NCBI RefSeq assembly: GCF_042477335.2
Contig: NC_091247.1
Location: 227,440,001 to 227,504,000, forward strand
DNA: 64,000 bases
Source of the DNA: Ovis canadensis
Taxonomy: Eukaryota; Chordata; Mammalia; Artiodactyla; Bovidae
Direction of reading: 5' to 3'
Of this stretch, positions 11,025-22,100 are shown one piece after another (within the stretch, counting starts at the first letter, position 1; each line of letters begins with the position of its first letter). Below the pieces are notes generated by a model. The model searched no databases. It was not told the DNA's origin and was given only the letters and a program-made list of their open reading frames with translations. The translations under genes and the position numbers were made by a program.

Positions 11025-11243
11025 GGGCTTCCCTGGTGGCTCAGTGGTAAAAAGTCCCCCAGCAATGCAGGAGTTGCAGGAGACTCTGGTTTACTCCCTG
11101 GGTCGGGACAATCCCCTGGAAGAGGGCATGGCACCCCCTCTAGTATTCTCACCGGGAGAATCCCGTGGACAGAGGAGCCTGGCGGGCTGCAGTCCATTGG
11201 GTCCAAAGAGACATGGCTAAAGCGACTTAGCACACCTGCACAC
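11025..11243 (+). mobile_element. Bov-tA SINE
   Basis: Typical gggcttccctggtggctcag head. Flanked by aagcataactt (11014-11024) and aagtataactt (11244-11254), a 10/11 target-site duplication. Confidence 0.93.
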
Positions 11244-12068
11244 AAGTATAACTTACTTATAATTTCATCTCTGAGAGTGGGTTAGGGAGTGACTACGTAT
11301 GGCTTTGTTTGCTGCCTCAAGCTAGAATAGTTTTTACATTTTGTATTAACTAGTGTGTGTAAACCCAGCTATTTATTAAGCTCCTGCCTCTTTATTTGCG
11401 GCGGGGGTGGGGGGGTGCTGCTGTCCCATCACCCTGAGGTTCTGTGTACTTCTGCATGGCATGAGGGTTTTCAGGAGTACAGGTATACTACGTTACAACA
11501 GAACAATGATGTACTTTGAAGGATCAGTGACACTCCATGAGTCCAAGTTATGAGAGAGAAGAGCCCAGGCAGAGATCAGGGCTACACTGAGCTCATGTGG
11601 CACCAAAGGGGCAGTTCAGTGTTAAGGTGATGTCTTTCAAAGGAGAGTAAAGCAGTGGTTTAGATGATCTTACCGCCACTGAAAAAGGAACAAAGGACAA
11701 GTATGGTAGCACCTGCTAGCTCGTTCTTAGGGACCAGCTGATGGAGAACAGAAAGCAAGTGTTTATGACTTGACTTCTTAGGCACAGAGTGCATTTTGTT
11801 TACCTGAAATAACGTTCAAAAGTGATTCCATTACTTTAGGAGGCTACTCCTTGATTAAATGGCGCTTGGGCCGTTTCAAAACAGCCTTAAATACAAGACG
11901 ACCAACCACCAGTACCTTAGAATTGTTTAATTCCATTTTTAAATGGAAATGAAGTACTACTGAAAACTGCAGCTTTCTTTCCTATTCCTAACAGTGCAGA
12001 GAGGGCCTGCTGTATCCCTGGGCTACATATCTGTGGACTCAGCCAGACCTGGATTGAAAATAGGAAAG

Positions 12069-12178
12069 GGAATTTCCTGGTGGCCCAGTGCTTAAGACTG
12101 TGCTTCCACTGCAGGGGGCACAGGTTCAATCCCTGGTCAGGAGACTAAGATCCCACAAGCCACACCATATGGCCAAAA
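12069..12178 (+). mobile_element. CHR-type tRNA-derived SINE, partial
   Basis: gggaatttcctggtggccca start, ggttcaatccctggtcagg B-box-like part, and a tail of ccacaccatatggccaaaaa. This is the older cetartiodactyl SINE class, not Bov-tA, because it lacks the BovB-like tail. Confidence 0.75.
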
Positions 12179-12584
12179 AAAGGGAAAATAGTTGGGAAAA
12201 GAAGATGCTGAGAAGTTCCAAAAAGCAGTACTTGAGTTTGCTGTGTACAAGCAACTAAGTTACATAGTATTTACATTGTATTAAGTATTATCAATAATAG
12301 TAGAGATGATTTGAAGTATATGACAGGATATGCATAGGTTATATACAAATATTATTACACCAATCTGTGTAAGGGATTTGAGCATGCTTGGATTTTGATA
12401 TACATGATGCCCACAGATAAGGACGACTGTTTCCCTGTGAAGTCAGTGTTAACTGGGAAAGCCTGTGTTCTTCAGTGTTTCCTTAACAGAAATTATATTC
12501 AGAGAAATTTAAATGGCACAGAAGCAGACATACTTCAATTTTGTCTTAAATTTTTTTGTGTTCCTAAAATTGCAGATTGTAGAC

Positions 12585-13034
12585 ATTTGAAATTAGAGTT
12601 TTTTATTGGCATTTTCAATATTGACTTCAGTTCTTCTGAAATAACTTTCCATGAAACAGATTGAACACCCTGTAACTATTTAAAACCATGAGTTTCCCTT
12701 AAAGATTACTTAAACATACAAGGCAAGATCAGAGTAAAGATGATGCAGGATTCAAAATTTTCTGACCGACTTTCAAAATGTTTAAAAGTTTAAACTGTGG
12801 TGGTTTGTTAAACTCAATCAAAGCTGACTCTCATGGGACACATTACCTACTGGAGTGGGGCCTGGACACTCCTTAACGGACGTGAGCTGCAGTATCTTTA
12901 CCTGTAACAGTCAAGCTTTTCCACAAATGGCACACAGGCCGCCTAGCTTTTGCTCCAGAAGCAGTCTGGGTCTGAGCTAAACAGACTGGCCTGGGCACTG
13001 TGTGACTGCTCCCGGCTCGAGGGCACTCTAGGCC
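12585..13034 (-). other. SMC1B: SMC1B 3' UTR (predicted extent)
   Basis: The span runs from the TAG to about 18 nt past the first good AATAAA on the minus strand (12602-12607). No repeat was recognised inside. The exact end is uncertain because the downstream GU-rich element is weak. Confidence 0.45.
12602..12607 (-). terminator. SMC1B: possible SMC1B polyA signal
   Basis: TTTATT on +, i.e. AATAAA on -, about 430 nt after the stop. It is the first canonical hexamer I found downstream of the coding end. Confidence 0.45.
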
Positions 13035-13136
13035 CTAGTGGGGCTTGGGCTGTCTCCTGCTGCTTTCTCTGCCTTCAGTATCTGGATACTGAGAAAGATC
13101 TAGGGTCAAAACTCGGCTGAACATGCAGTCATCGTG
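13035..13136 (-). CDS. SMC1B: SMC1B last coding exon (with stop)
   Basis: 102 bp, residues 566-598 and TAG (13035-13037); acceptor gtttcag. It encodes [19 protein letters not shown] followed by [14 protein letters not shown]. The first part is conserved; the last dozen residues differ from the human tail as I recall it. Confidence 0.94.
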   Translation of the reverse strand, partial: HDDCMFSRVLTLDLSQYPDTEGRESSRRQPKPH

Positions 13137-16100
13137 CTGAAACAGAGAAAAGACAGTTAAAAGTCAGTTTCAGTAGAGAGTAAGTGCTATTAAATGTAAA
13201 GAGCTATTAGTGAGTCTGGATTTGCATTTTAAAGGAACCTCCTTATAGCCTTCCGAGAAGGTGTTACTTCTACACTTCCATCAGCTTCATGTTTTGTTTT
13301 TGGTAAGGGTGCCAGATTTTGGGTGAACTCTGGGAGTTGGTGATGGACAGGGAGGCCTGGCGTGCTGCAATTCATGGGGCTGCAGAGAGTTGGACACGAC
13401 TGAGCGACCGGACTGAACTGAAGGCACCAGAATATGCCACCCAGAAATATGCCTCTTTTGCATGTGGACTGCTATGAGCTAGAGGCTACTGAGGACCAGC
13501 AGGTACAGGAGAAGCTCTAAAAGCTGAGCACAAGTTTCCCTTTTGTAAAGGAAATTTACATCTTTGTAAAAGGACATACTTTCCACTTTGAACTCTTCCT
13601 CAGTGGAGAAGGCACTTGAATCAGCAAAGCAAATCTGACTGAACAGTCCTTGTTTACTGTGCTTTCTCAGCTCACTGTCCCATTGCTTGCCTTCCCTTCC
13701 CAGAAGCCGCAAGGCCCTTTTGCTTATTTCAGCCTAGGGTTGGCTTACAAGTCCAAGTTCTTGCCCCCTCTGAGTTACCCACTGCTAGGTGTGCCCGCGT
13801 GTACGCACGATGCACATTAATGGCCTGTCTGGTGTGGCTGACAGGGCCCAGCTGAGACCTAGGCTCCCCCCTGAAGAGTTCACCCCTCCCCTACACTGGC
13901 AGTGAGAACTTCCAGTTCTCTTCCAGTGACCCCCTGACATTATCTAGGCACAGGAAGGGATATTTATTTTTAATCTTAGCTTTTTTTTTTTTCAGTTTTT
14001 TTAAAAATTAATTTTTATTGGAGTACAGTTGCTTTAATTTTTATCTTAAAGGAACACTCAGGAAGTAAAACCTAATTGTCCAAGAACTGAATGATCTGAA
14101 TGAGTTGCTCTGCTCCATTAGCTCAGCTAAGGACTTCCAATGGCTTAAGAAACTGAATTACAGAAATTACTATACAACTTGGAACTCTGTCAAATTCTTT
14201 GTTTTTTCTTTTAGTAGCTTTAGAGGATAAATGGTTCCTTGTTAGTTCTACAACAGCGCGTTTGTTGCTAAAACATTCAAACATAAAAATATGGAAGATA
14301 ATATCAACAGTTTGTGTAAGTTAATGTGCACTATTGTTTTAAAAACAAAATTATACTTATGTTGTACAGTTTTCTATTTGCTTTTTCACTTAAAATACAA
14401 CTTAAATTTCTCTGTACTGCCACAGAAAAATATCTAAGTAGTTACTATGAAGTCTCATTTGACTAAAAAATATTTAGGCCTATATTCATAAACTGCAGAA
14501 ATCAAACAGTATACTAGGAACTTGTGGTGTCAGGACACACTATAAGGTGACTTTATCTGTTTTATCTTTACCTCTGGATAGATGCCTATCAGTGCATCAG
14601 CTTTGGAATAGAACTCCTCTTTGAGGGAAATGATTATCATCTGAAACTGTTCCTGAGTTTGCTCTTTAATATAACTTGACACCTGGGAGGAAACAGAAAG
14701 CATATGTTTCATCAGTAAGCAAAGGCCTCCTTTTGGGGGGCTTTGAGGACAGATTCTGCAGGTCTCTGAATCTGCCCATTTTAGGTGATGAGGCACTTAC
14801 TTCTCTTTCTGTAAACTCAATAAATCCACTATAGAAATGGAAACAGTCAGACTGTAAAATAAGAGGTTAGTAAAAAAAATATATAAGGCTCATTAAATCT
14901 ATGGTTGAAAACTTGGAAGAATATTTTTAAGAATAAAACTCTTAACTTGAGATACCATGATGTGAATAGGCAATCAATCTTGACAATAAAACTACCACTC
15001 AGATATTTCTAGGGTAAAGGGTGGTATTTAAACTTCCAACTTCCTATCTTGCCATCAAAGCCTTAAGATGAGAAAAATATGGCAATTATATATATATTCA
15101 TAATCCATAATCAACTCATTTGGTTAGAGGGAAACTCAAAGACTTAATTCCAAGGAATGAGAATAAGAACAAGACAGACTGCAAAGAAATGGGTCTTGGT
15201 GGACAGACTACTCAGAACTTGGAAAATTATGAAGAACAATTTGGGCTCAAACTATAGTTTTAACGGTTACTTGCCAACACCCTGGATTTCTCTGCACGCT
15301 TACAGTATGTCTTCTCCTGACTGCACTCAAGAAATGAAGGACATATTTTGGAAGCAGGAATGGCAGCTTCAGTTGAGGAAATGAGTCAGCAGTTGAGGTG
15401 AATGATGAGAGGGAGAAAATGCTTCAGGCTAAGAGGCTGAATTCATGGAAGGAACTCCCCCATTAGAAGCAATGGTAGCCGCTGTGAGACAGGTCTTTAA
15501 AAAGTCTTAGGGTGTTGACAGAATGGAAGAGGAGACAGGATGCAGAAATGCAAGGCATGCATTTTGCTAGGAGTCACGTGTGATAAGGGTTGGGTACCCT
15601 GACCACAAGTTGGGAGTGGAAGCTCCTTCACAGTTGCTCATATTACATCATGCTCATACTCAATTCAGCAGTGGGGTACCGGGAATGTAAATCTCAAAGG
15701 GAAACTGGAAATTAAGAGGTTTTTAGTACATAGGATAGGTGCCAATAGAAAAGAGTACTAAATAAGACCTAGTTCTTTAAGATTCCACTAATACAAACAT
15801 CTAAATTTTGCTAGAAGATATGGATACCTTGGGCTTCCCTGGTGGCTCAGATGGTAAAGCGTCTGCCTGCGATGTGGGAGACCCGGGTTCGATTCCTGGG
15901 TCGGGAAGATCCCCTGGAGAAGGAAATGGCAATCCACTCCAGCACTCTTGCCTGGAAAATCCCATGGATGGAGGAGCCTGGTAGGCTACAGTCCATGGGG
16001 TCGCAAAGAGTCGGACACGACTGAGCGACTTCATTTTCACATGGATACCTTGGGCTTCCCTGGTGACTTAGCAGTAAAAAAATCTGCCTGCTAGTGCAGG

Positions 16101-19100
16101 AGATGTGGGTTTGATCCCTGGTTCAGGAAGATCCTGGAGAAGGAAATGGCAACCTATTCCAGTATTCTTATTTGGAAAATCCCAAGAACAGAGGAGCCTG
16201 GTAGGCTACAGTCCATGGGGTCACAAAAGAGTCAGACACAACTGACTCAACAACAATGGAATACACTTCAGCTCCCCTCCAAAGAGAAGGGGAATGTCTG
16301 GAGTCCGCAGTGATAGGGCCACCCCCTGCCCCCCACACAAAGGATAGGGGATACAAAGTGCTAAAATTAACCTCCTGAGGGGAAATTCTCCCAAATGAGT
16401 CAGGCCTCGGAGTCCAAGCAGCTGATGCAGACTGGCTGGCATTCCAGAGAGATGAACCAAGACTCTCTCTATTCCTGTTTCCTTTTCCCAGCCATCCCGA
16501 CATCTCCAGCAGGTCACAGAACGTGGCTCTGGCCTGTTCTCTACAAGGTTCAGGGGGCTCTGGATTTAGCTCCTAGCTTCTGTGGGTGTGGCCCCCATGT
16601 GCTGTTCTTATGTATGCAGTGACATGTTCACACAGCAAGGCCCTAGAGAGAGCTGGGTTAGATGAATACAGCCTGGAAATGCTGAAGATGACACTGCTCC
16701 CACCAGAAATTACCCTGGGCTGCAGCTCCTGGAAAGTCCCTGCATCTTCTAGGATCACACAAGAGGCTCAACAGAGAGAGAGAGAGGGAGGTCAACTGCA
16801 GAGACTCAGGGTGGTGCCCAAGACTCAATACACCTCTCAGGGTTGGACTCAGTAACCAAGTTTGTAAGACTAAAGTATAACCCAGAATGCCAACCTAACA
16901 AATTACTAGAGACCTTCTCTGTAAGCATGACCAGAGCTGTTGCTGCTGCTGCTCTTAAGTCACTTCAGTCCTGTCTGACTCTGTGTGACCCTGTGGACGG
17001 CAGCCCACGAGGCTCCTCTGTCCCTGGGATTCTCCAGGCAAGAATACTGGAGTGGGTTGCCATTTCCTTCTCCAACGACCAGGGCAGCCTCCTTATAAAC
17101 AGCTATAATTGCAAAGTCCAGTCACTTCTGGAAGGCTGATGAACCTAGAATCAAAACCAGGAGTTTAATTCGTCTCCTTCCAGAAATGGATGGCTCTGGC
17201 AATAGGACCACGGCCCAGGATCTCTGCAGGATGGGGCCGCCCCAGCCTGGGCAGTGATGGGGCTGCCAGTGTTTGCCTCCATCCTGTGGTCACCCTTCCA
17301 GTCAAGTCCGAAATTTACAGTCAAGATGGCTGAGACGTCTGAGAGTCTGTCACAGGCGGATCTTTAAGGCTGATTTTCAGTTGTGTCCTTAGTTCCCTCG
17401 TGGTCTCAAATACTGAAAACAGGATTATGTGCAAATGCACTAACTGACTGGAGACATTTTAATAAATGAAGGGGAGCAAAATTTTGAACTTTAATTCCTT
17501 TGGAATTTTATTTAGATATGTTATTTTGGACTTTATTAAACAGTACCCCACTCCAGTACTCTTGCCTGGAAAATCCCATGGACGGAGGAGCCTGGTAGGC
17601 TGCAGTCCACCGGGTCGCTGGGAGTCGGACACGACTGAGCGACTTCACTTTCACTTTTCACTTTCATGCGCTGGCGAAGGAAATGGCAACCCACTTCAGT
17701 GTTCTTGCCTGGAGAATCCCAGGGACGGGGGAGCCTGGTGGGCTGCCGTCTGCGGGGTCGCACAGAGTCGGACACGACTGAAGCGACTTAGCAGCAGTAA
17801 ACAACTAATTTGGTCCTATTTGCCATGTGGTCTACTTTTAAGGACCCTCTAGGTCCCAATACCTAGATTTGGGGAAAAGGAAGTCACTCAGCAGCAGTGC
17901 TGTGGGTCCAGCACAGTGACCCTTACTTGAGTCCCCTAAACCCTGAGTGAAAACTACTACCCTGAAGCATCTTATTTTTAGATTTTTAACTTAGATTTTG
18001 CTTTTATACAGCAACTATCAAACTATGTTTGTTCAGGGTAAATTGCCTTCTGACTGCATCCTGACTCTTGAATTGTAAACACTGTACTGGAAGTTAAATC
18101 AGAAAGGAACTTACTTTGCCAATGTTAGTATTGTCCAGGGCTGCATCTACTTCATCTAAAACAAAGAATGGAGCAGGCCGAAAACTAGAAAAAAATTACA
18201 ATCAAGTCAGTTACAACTTTGTTTTGCGAGACTTGGAGGACAGGACTAAGAGTATTCAGAATAAATAAAACGTGTCCTTTCGTATGCCTTTGTCTAGGTC
18301 ACCAGTGGCCTCTATGTTGATAAATACAACGCTCAATTCCCAGTCCACATCCCTTCAAAGGAAGGTGGATGGAACCAGGGCGGTCCTCCCCAACTTCCTC
18401 TGATGTCCAGGACACCATGGTCCACTCCCTGCCCCACCCACTGCTTCAGGCCCCAGTCCCTTCTGCCAACTCCACAGTCTCTTAACTTCTTGACACTGCG
18501 GTGCCTTTGTGGCTCAGTGATCACAGCACTCTTCTATCTAACTAGCTTCTTTGATGATTTCATCTGCTCTCGATGTTTTAAGTATTATTCATAGATGGAA
18601 TGCTCTCACACTTCTACTGACAGTTGTGACTTCTCAAACCCTTGCCTCACTGGTCCAGTGGCTTACTCAGCTCCACGTGGGTATCTGCTCAAACTCAAGC
18701 AAAATCAAAGTTTTCACCTACCCTCAAACCCACCCCTCCTGTGCTCCTCTCCAGTTCAGTTAATGGCAGCTCTTATCCCTCTAAGTTGATTAGGCTCCCT
18801 CCTACCCCACACTGTGTCTGCTCCCACGCTGGTCCGAACTGCCACCATCTTCCGCCCTGATTGCTACCATAGCTCCCTAACCCTGCGGCTGCTGCTGCTG
18901 CAGACAGTCTGTTCTCTACAGGCACCAGGCTCACTCTGGCCTCAGTGCTTTCCTTTGCACTCATTTCTTATGTCTAGAATATTTTCCCCTTAGAACTCTC
19001 CTCTAGAACACCCCACCCATGTGACTTGACCCCTTAATTTCTTCAAATCTTTGCTCAAATATTACCCTTTCAAAAAGCCCTTCCCAGAAGACTTTTTAAT

Positions 19101-22100
19101 ATTGCAAACCCTTCCCTGTTACTATTGCCATTGCCTCCTTTGTCTCTACAGCATCTGTCATTTTCTAATGGTCTCTATATTAGAGAATTAGTTTCCTAAT
19201 ACGCCTTATTTATCATCTGTCTTCCCCAACTAAAATTAAGTCGCTCTGAGGCAGGGTATTTGTTTTCTTCACTGCGGTGTCTCCTATGCCCATTAACACT
19301 ACTCGACACAGTAAATGTTTAACAAATATCTGCTGAATAAATGGATGGGGGTGACGCCCAGGAATAGAGTTCTGCTAAGATTCATTCCACACAGGCTCCT
19401 GTTCGAGTCCCTGCCTCCTCCGTCTCTCAAAGTCTTCCTGCATTGGTGGCATCTTCTTTCGCTTTCCTATCGTCACCAATTCTTTTTCCTTCTTGAGATC
19501 AGTAACAAACGGCTGTAAAACTTGTGGTGATCTTTATGATCATGAAAATAGAGAGGCTCTATTATCCATACCATAGTTCTTCATCTAGTGCTTTGAACGT
19601 TGAAAAGTTAATTGCTTTAATTTTTGCTAACATCTTTCCTGTGATTTATTTTACAAACACAAATGTCACCACCATCAGTGGAAATGAGGAGGTTAAACTT
19701 TTTTTTTTTTTTAGAAGAAATACTTTGTCTAACATTCCTTACTAAATAGCAGATCTCTGAATGTGGACTAGGAAAATCACATAAAAGTTAGCTGTTTTTA
19801 TTTTGTTTGGATTTGTTGTTGGAATTGTTTTTTTGCAATCTTGAATTCAAATCTGGCCATTTGCTACCCCCTTTTCTCCTTTCTTTTCGATTAAGCTGGA
19901 CATTGGTAACTTTTGATAATAACAAATTGAATAAAAATCTGTCAAAGACTGAATTCTCTCTTAAATTTGCTGTCTAAATTATTACAGGCCTATACCATAA
20001 CCTGAACTGTCTGGCTGGAAACAATAGTTTTGTATGACATACGTTGCATAAAGACAAGTAATTAGTAGACCGTCTGTAGGAAGGGCCATTTGGTCTCTGC
20101 CCTGATGCACAGTCAGAGGGCTCACTGTGACCGTACCTGTGCACAGCGAACAGGAGTGCCAGTGCTGCCACGCACTTCTCTCCCCCGGACAAGTTATCCA
20201 TCGGCATGAACCGTTTGCCTGGGGCCACACAGTTATAGCTAATTCCCTCCAAGTAAGGCTCTTCTGGGTTCTCTGGGCTAAGAAATGCCTGAAATACATG
20301 TTATTTATTTAGCAGTATCAAAAAAGCTATTAGTAAAGTTCAGCTTGGAACTGAAAAATACTATTGGTTATATTTTTCTCCATTTGATGGAAAAATATAC
20401 CAATACTTGTAAATAATGTATTCAGCTCTACTTGTAATCAGAGATAACAAGGTTCACTGGATAGGTAGTACAGGGAAAACATTCTAACACACATAAAAGA
20501 TAAGATCTTCCCATCGGTCTTCTGTTCATAGTTCAGAAGCATATGCTGCAGTCTTACTAAAACAGCCTTCATTCAATTCTTCCACTGGTCCTTTCATCAA
20601 ATCTTTACTGAACACCTATTATGGGTCAAGTTCTATAGGAACAGAGAAGAATCCTGCCCTCAAGGAGTTAAGAGGTTTCTTCTAGTCTTACTTTATAAAA
20701 AATAAGTTAATTTTTGGATTAAGATCTTAAGACCAGAAACTATAAAACTCCTAGAGGAAAACATAGGCAAAACACTCTCTGACATAAATCACAGCAGGAT
20801 CCTCTATGACCCACCTCCCAGAGTAATGGAAATAAAAGCAAAAATAAACAAATGGGATCAAATTAAACTTAAAAGCTTTTGCACAATGAAGGAAACTATA
20901 AGCAAGGTGAAAAGAGCCTTCAGAATGGGAGAAAAGAATAGCAAATGATGCAACTGACAAAGAATTAATCTCAAAAATATATAAACAGCTCATGCAGCTC
21001 AATATCAGAAAAATAAACAACCCAATCAAAAAATGGGCCAAAGAACTAAACAGACATTTCTCCAAAGAAGACATACAGATGGCTAACAAACACATGAAAA
21101 GATGCTCAACATCACTCACTATCAGAGAAATGCAAATCAAAACCACAATGAGGTTACCATCTCACACCAGTCAGAATGGCTGCTATCAAAAAGTCTACAA
21201 ACAATAAATGCTGGAGAGGGTATGGAGAAAAGGCAACCCTCTTACACTGTTGGTGGGAATGCAAACTAGTACAGCCACTATGGAGAACAGTGTGGAGATT
21301 CCTTAGAAAACTGGAAATAGAACTGCCATACAACCCAGCAATCCTACTGCTGGGCATACACACCATGGAAACCAGAATTGAAAGAGACAAGTGTGCCCCA
21401 ATGTTCATCGCAGCACTGTTTATAATAGCCAGGACATGGAAGCAACCTAGATGTCCAACAGCAGACAAATGGGTAAGAAAGCTGTGGTACATATACACGA
21501 TGGAAAATTATTAGTCAGCTATTAAAAGGAACACATATGAATAAATTCTAATGAGGTGGATGAAACTGGAGCCTATTATATAGAGTGAAGTAAGTCAGAA
21601 AGAAAAACACCAACACAGTATGAAAGTGAAAGGGAAGTCGCTCAGTCGTGTCAGACTCTTTGCGACCCCATGGACTGTAGCCTACCAGGCTCCTCCATCC
21701 ATGGGATTTTCCAGGCAAGAGTGCTGGACTGGGTTGCCATTTCCTTCTCCAGAGTATCTTTCCAACCCAGGGATCAAACTGAGGTCTCCCACATTGTAAG
21801 CAAGATGCTTTACCATCTGAGCCACCAGGGAAGTCATGCATATATATGAAATTTTGAAAGATGGTATCGATGACCCTATATGTGAGACAGCAAAAGACGC
21901 ATAGATACAAAGAATAGACTCTTGGACTCTGTGGGAGAAGGCAAGGGTGGGATGATCTTAGAGGACAGCATTAAAACATGTATGTTACCATATGTGAAAT
22001 GATCCAAGTTTGAGGCATGAAACAGGGCACTCAAAGCTGGTGCACTGGGACAACCCTGAGGGATGGGATGGGGAGGGAGGTCGGAGGGGCGTTCAGGATG

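Larger units (their letters stand above)
10376..12584. other. intergenic region between convergent FAM118A and SMC1B
   Basis: About 2.2 kb. It holds two Bov-tA SINEs (10598-10809, 11025-11243), one CHR-type SINE (about 12069-12178), and otherwise AT-rich sequence with no exon or RNA gene recognised. Confidence 0.6.
13137..14571 (-). other. SMC1B: last SMC1B intron
   Basis: Contains a 100-bp BovB 3' end (13322-13422) and an L1 3'-end fragment (about 13979-14047). The remainder is unique-looking. Confidence 0.6.
14683..18114 (-). other. SMC1B: SMC1B intron
   Basis: Holds four SINE blocks: a tandem Bov-tA pair (15831-16256), a Bov-A unit (16939-17074) and a Bov-A2 (17546-17797). The rest shows no recognised exon or repeat. 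Confidence 0.6.

Noticed and set aside
19974-20136. Minus-strand frame continuing past the SMC1B signature exon
   Set aside because: The part below 20137 is read-through into the intron after a good GT donor; the next exon at 18184 continues the protein in frame.
21176-21514. 112-codon open frame resembling a protein end
   Set aside because: It is the C-terminal part of L1 ORF2 in a truncated L1.
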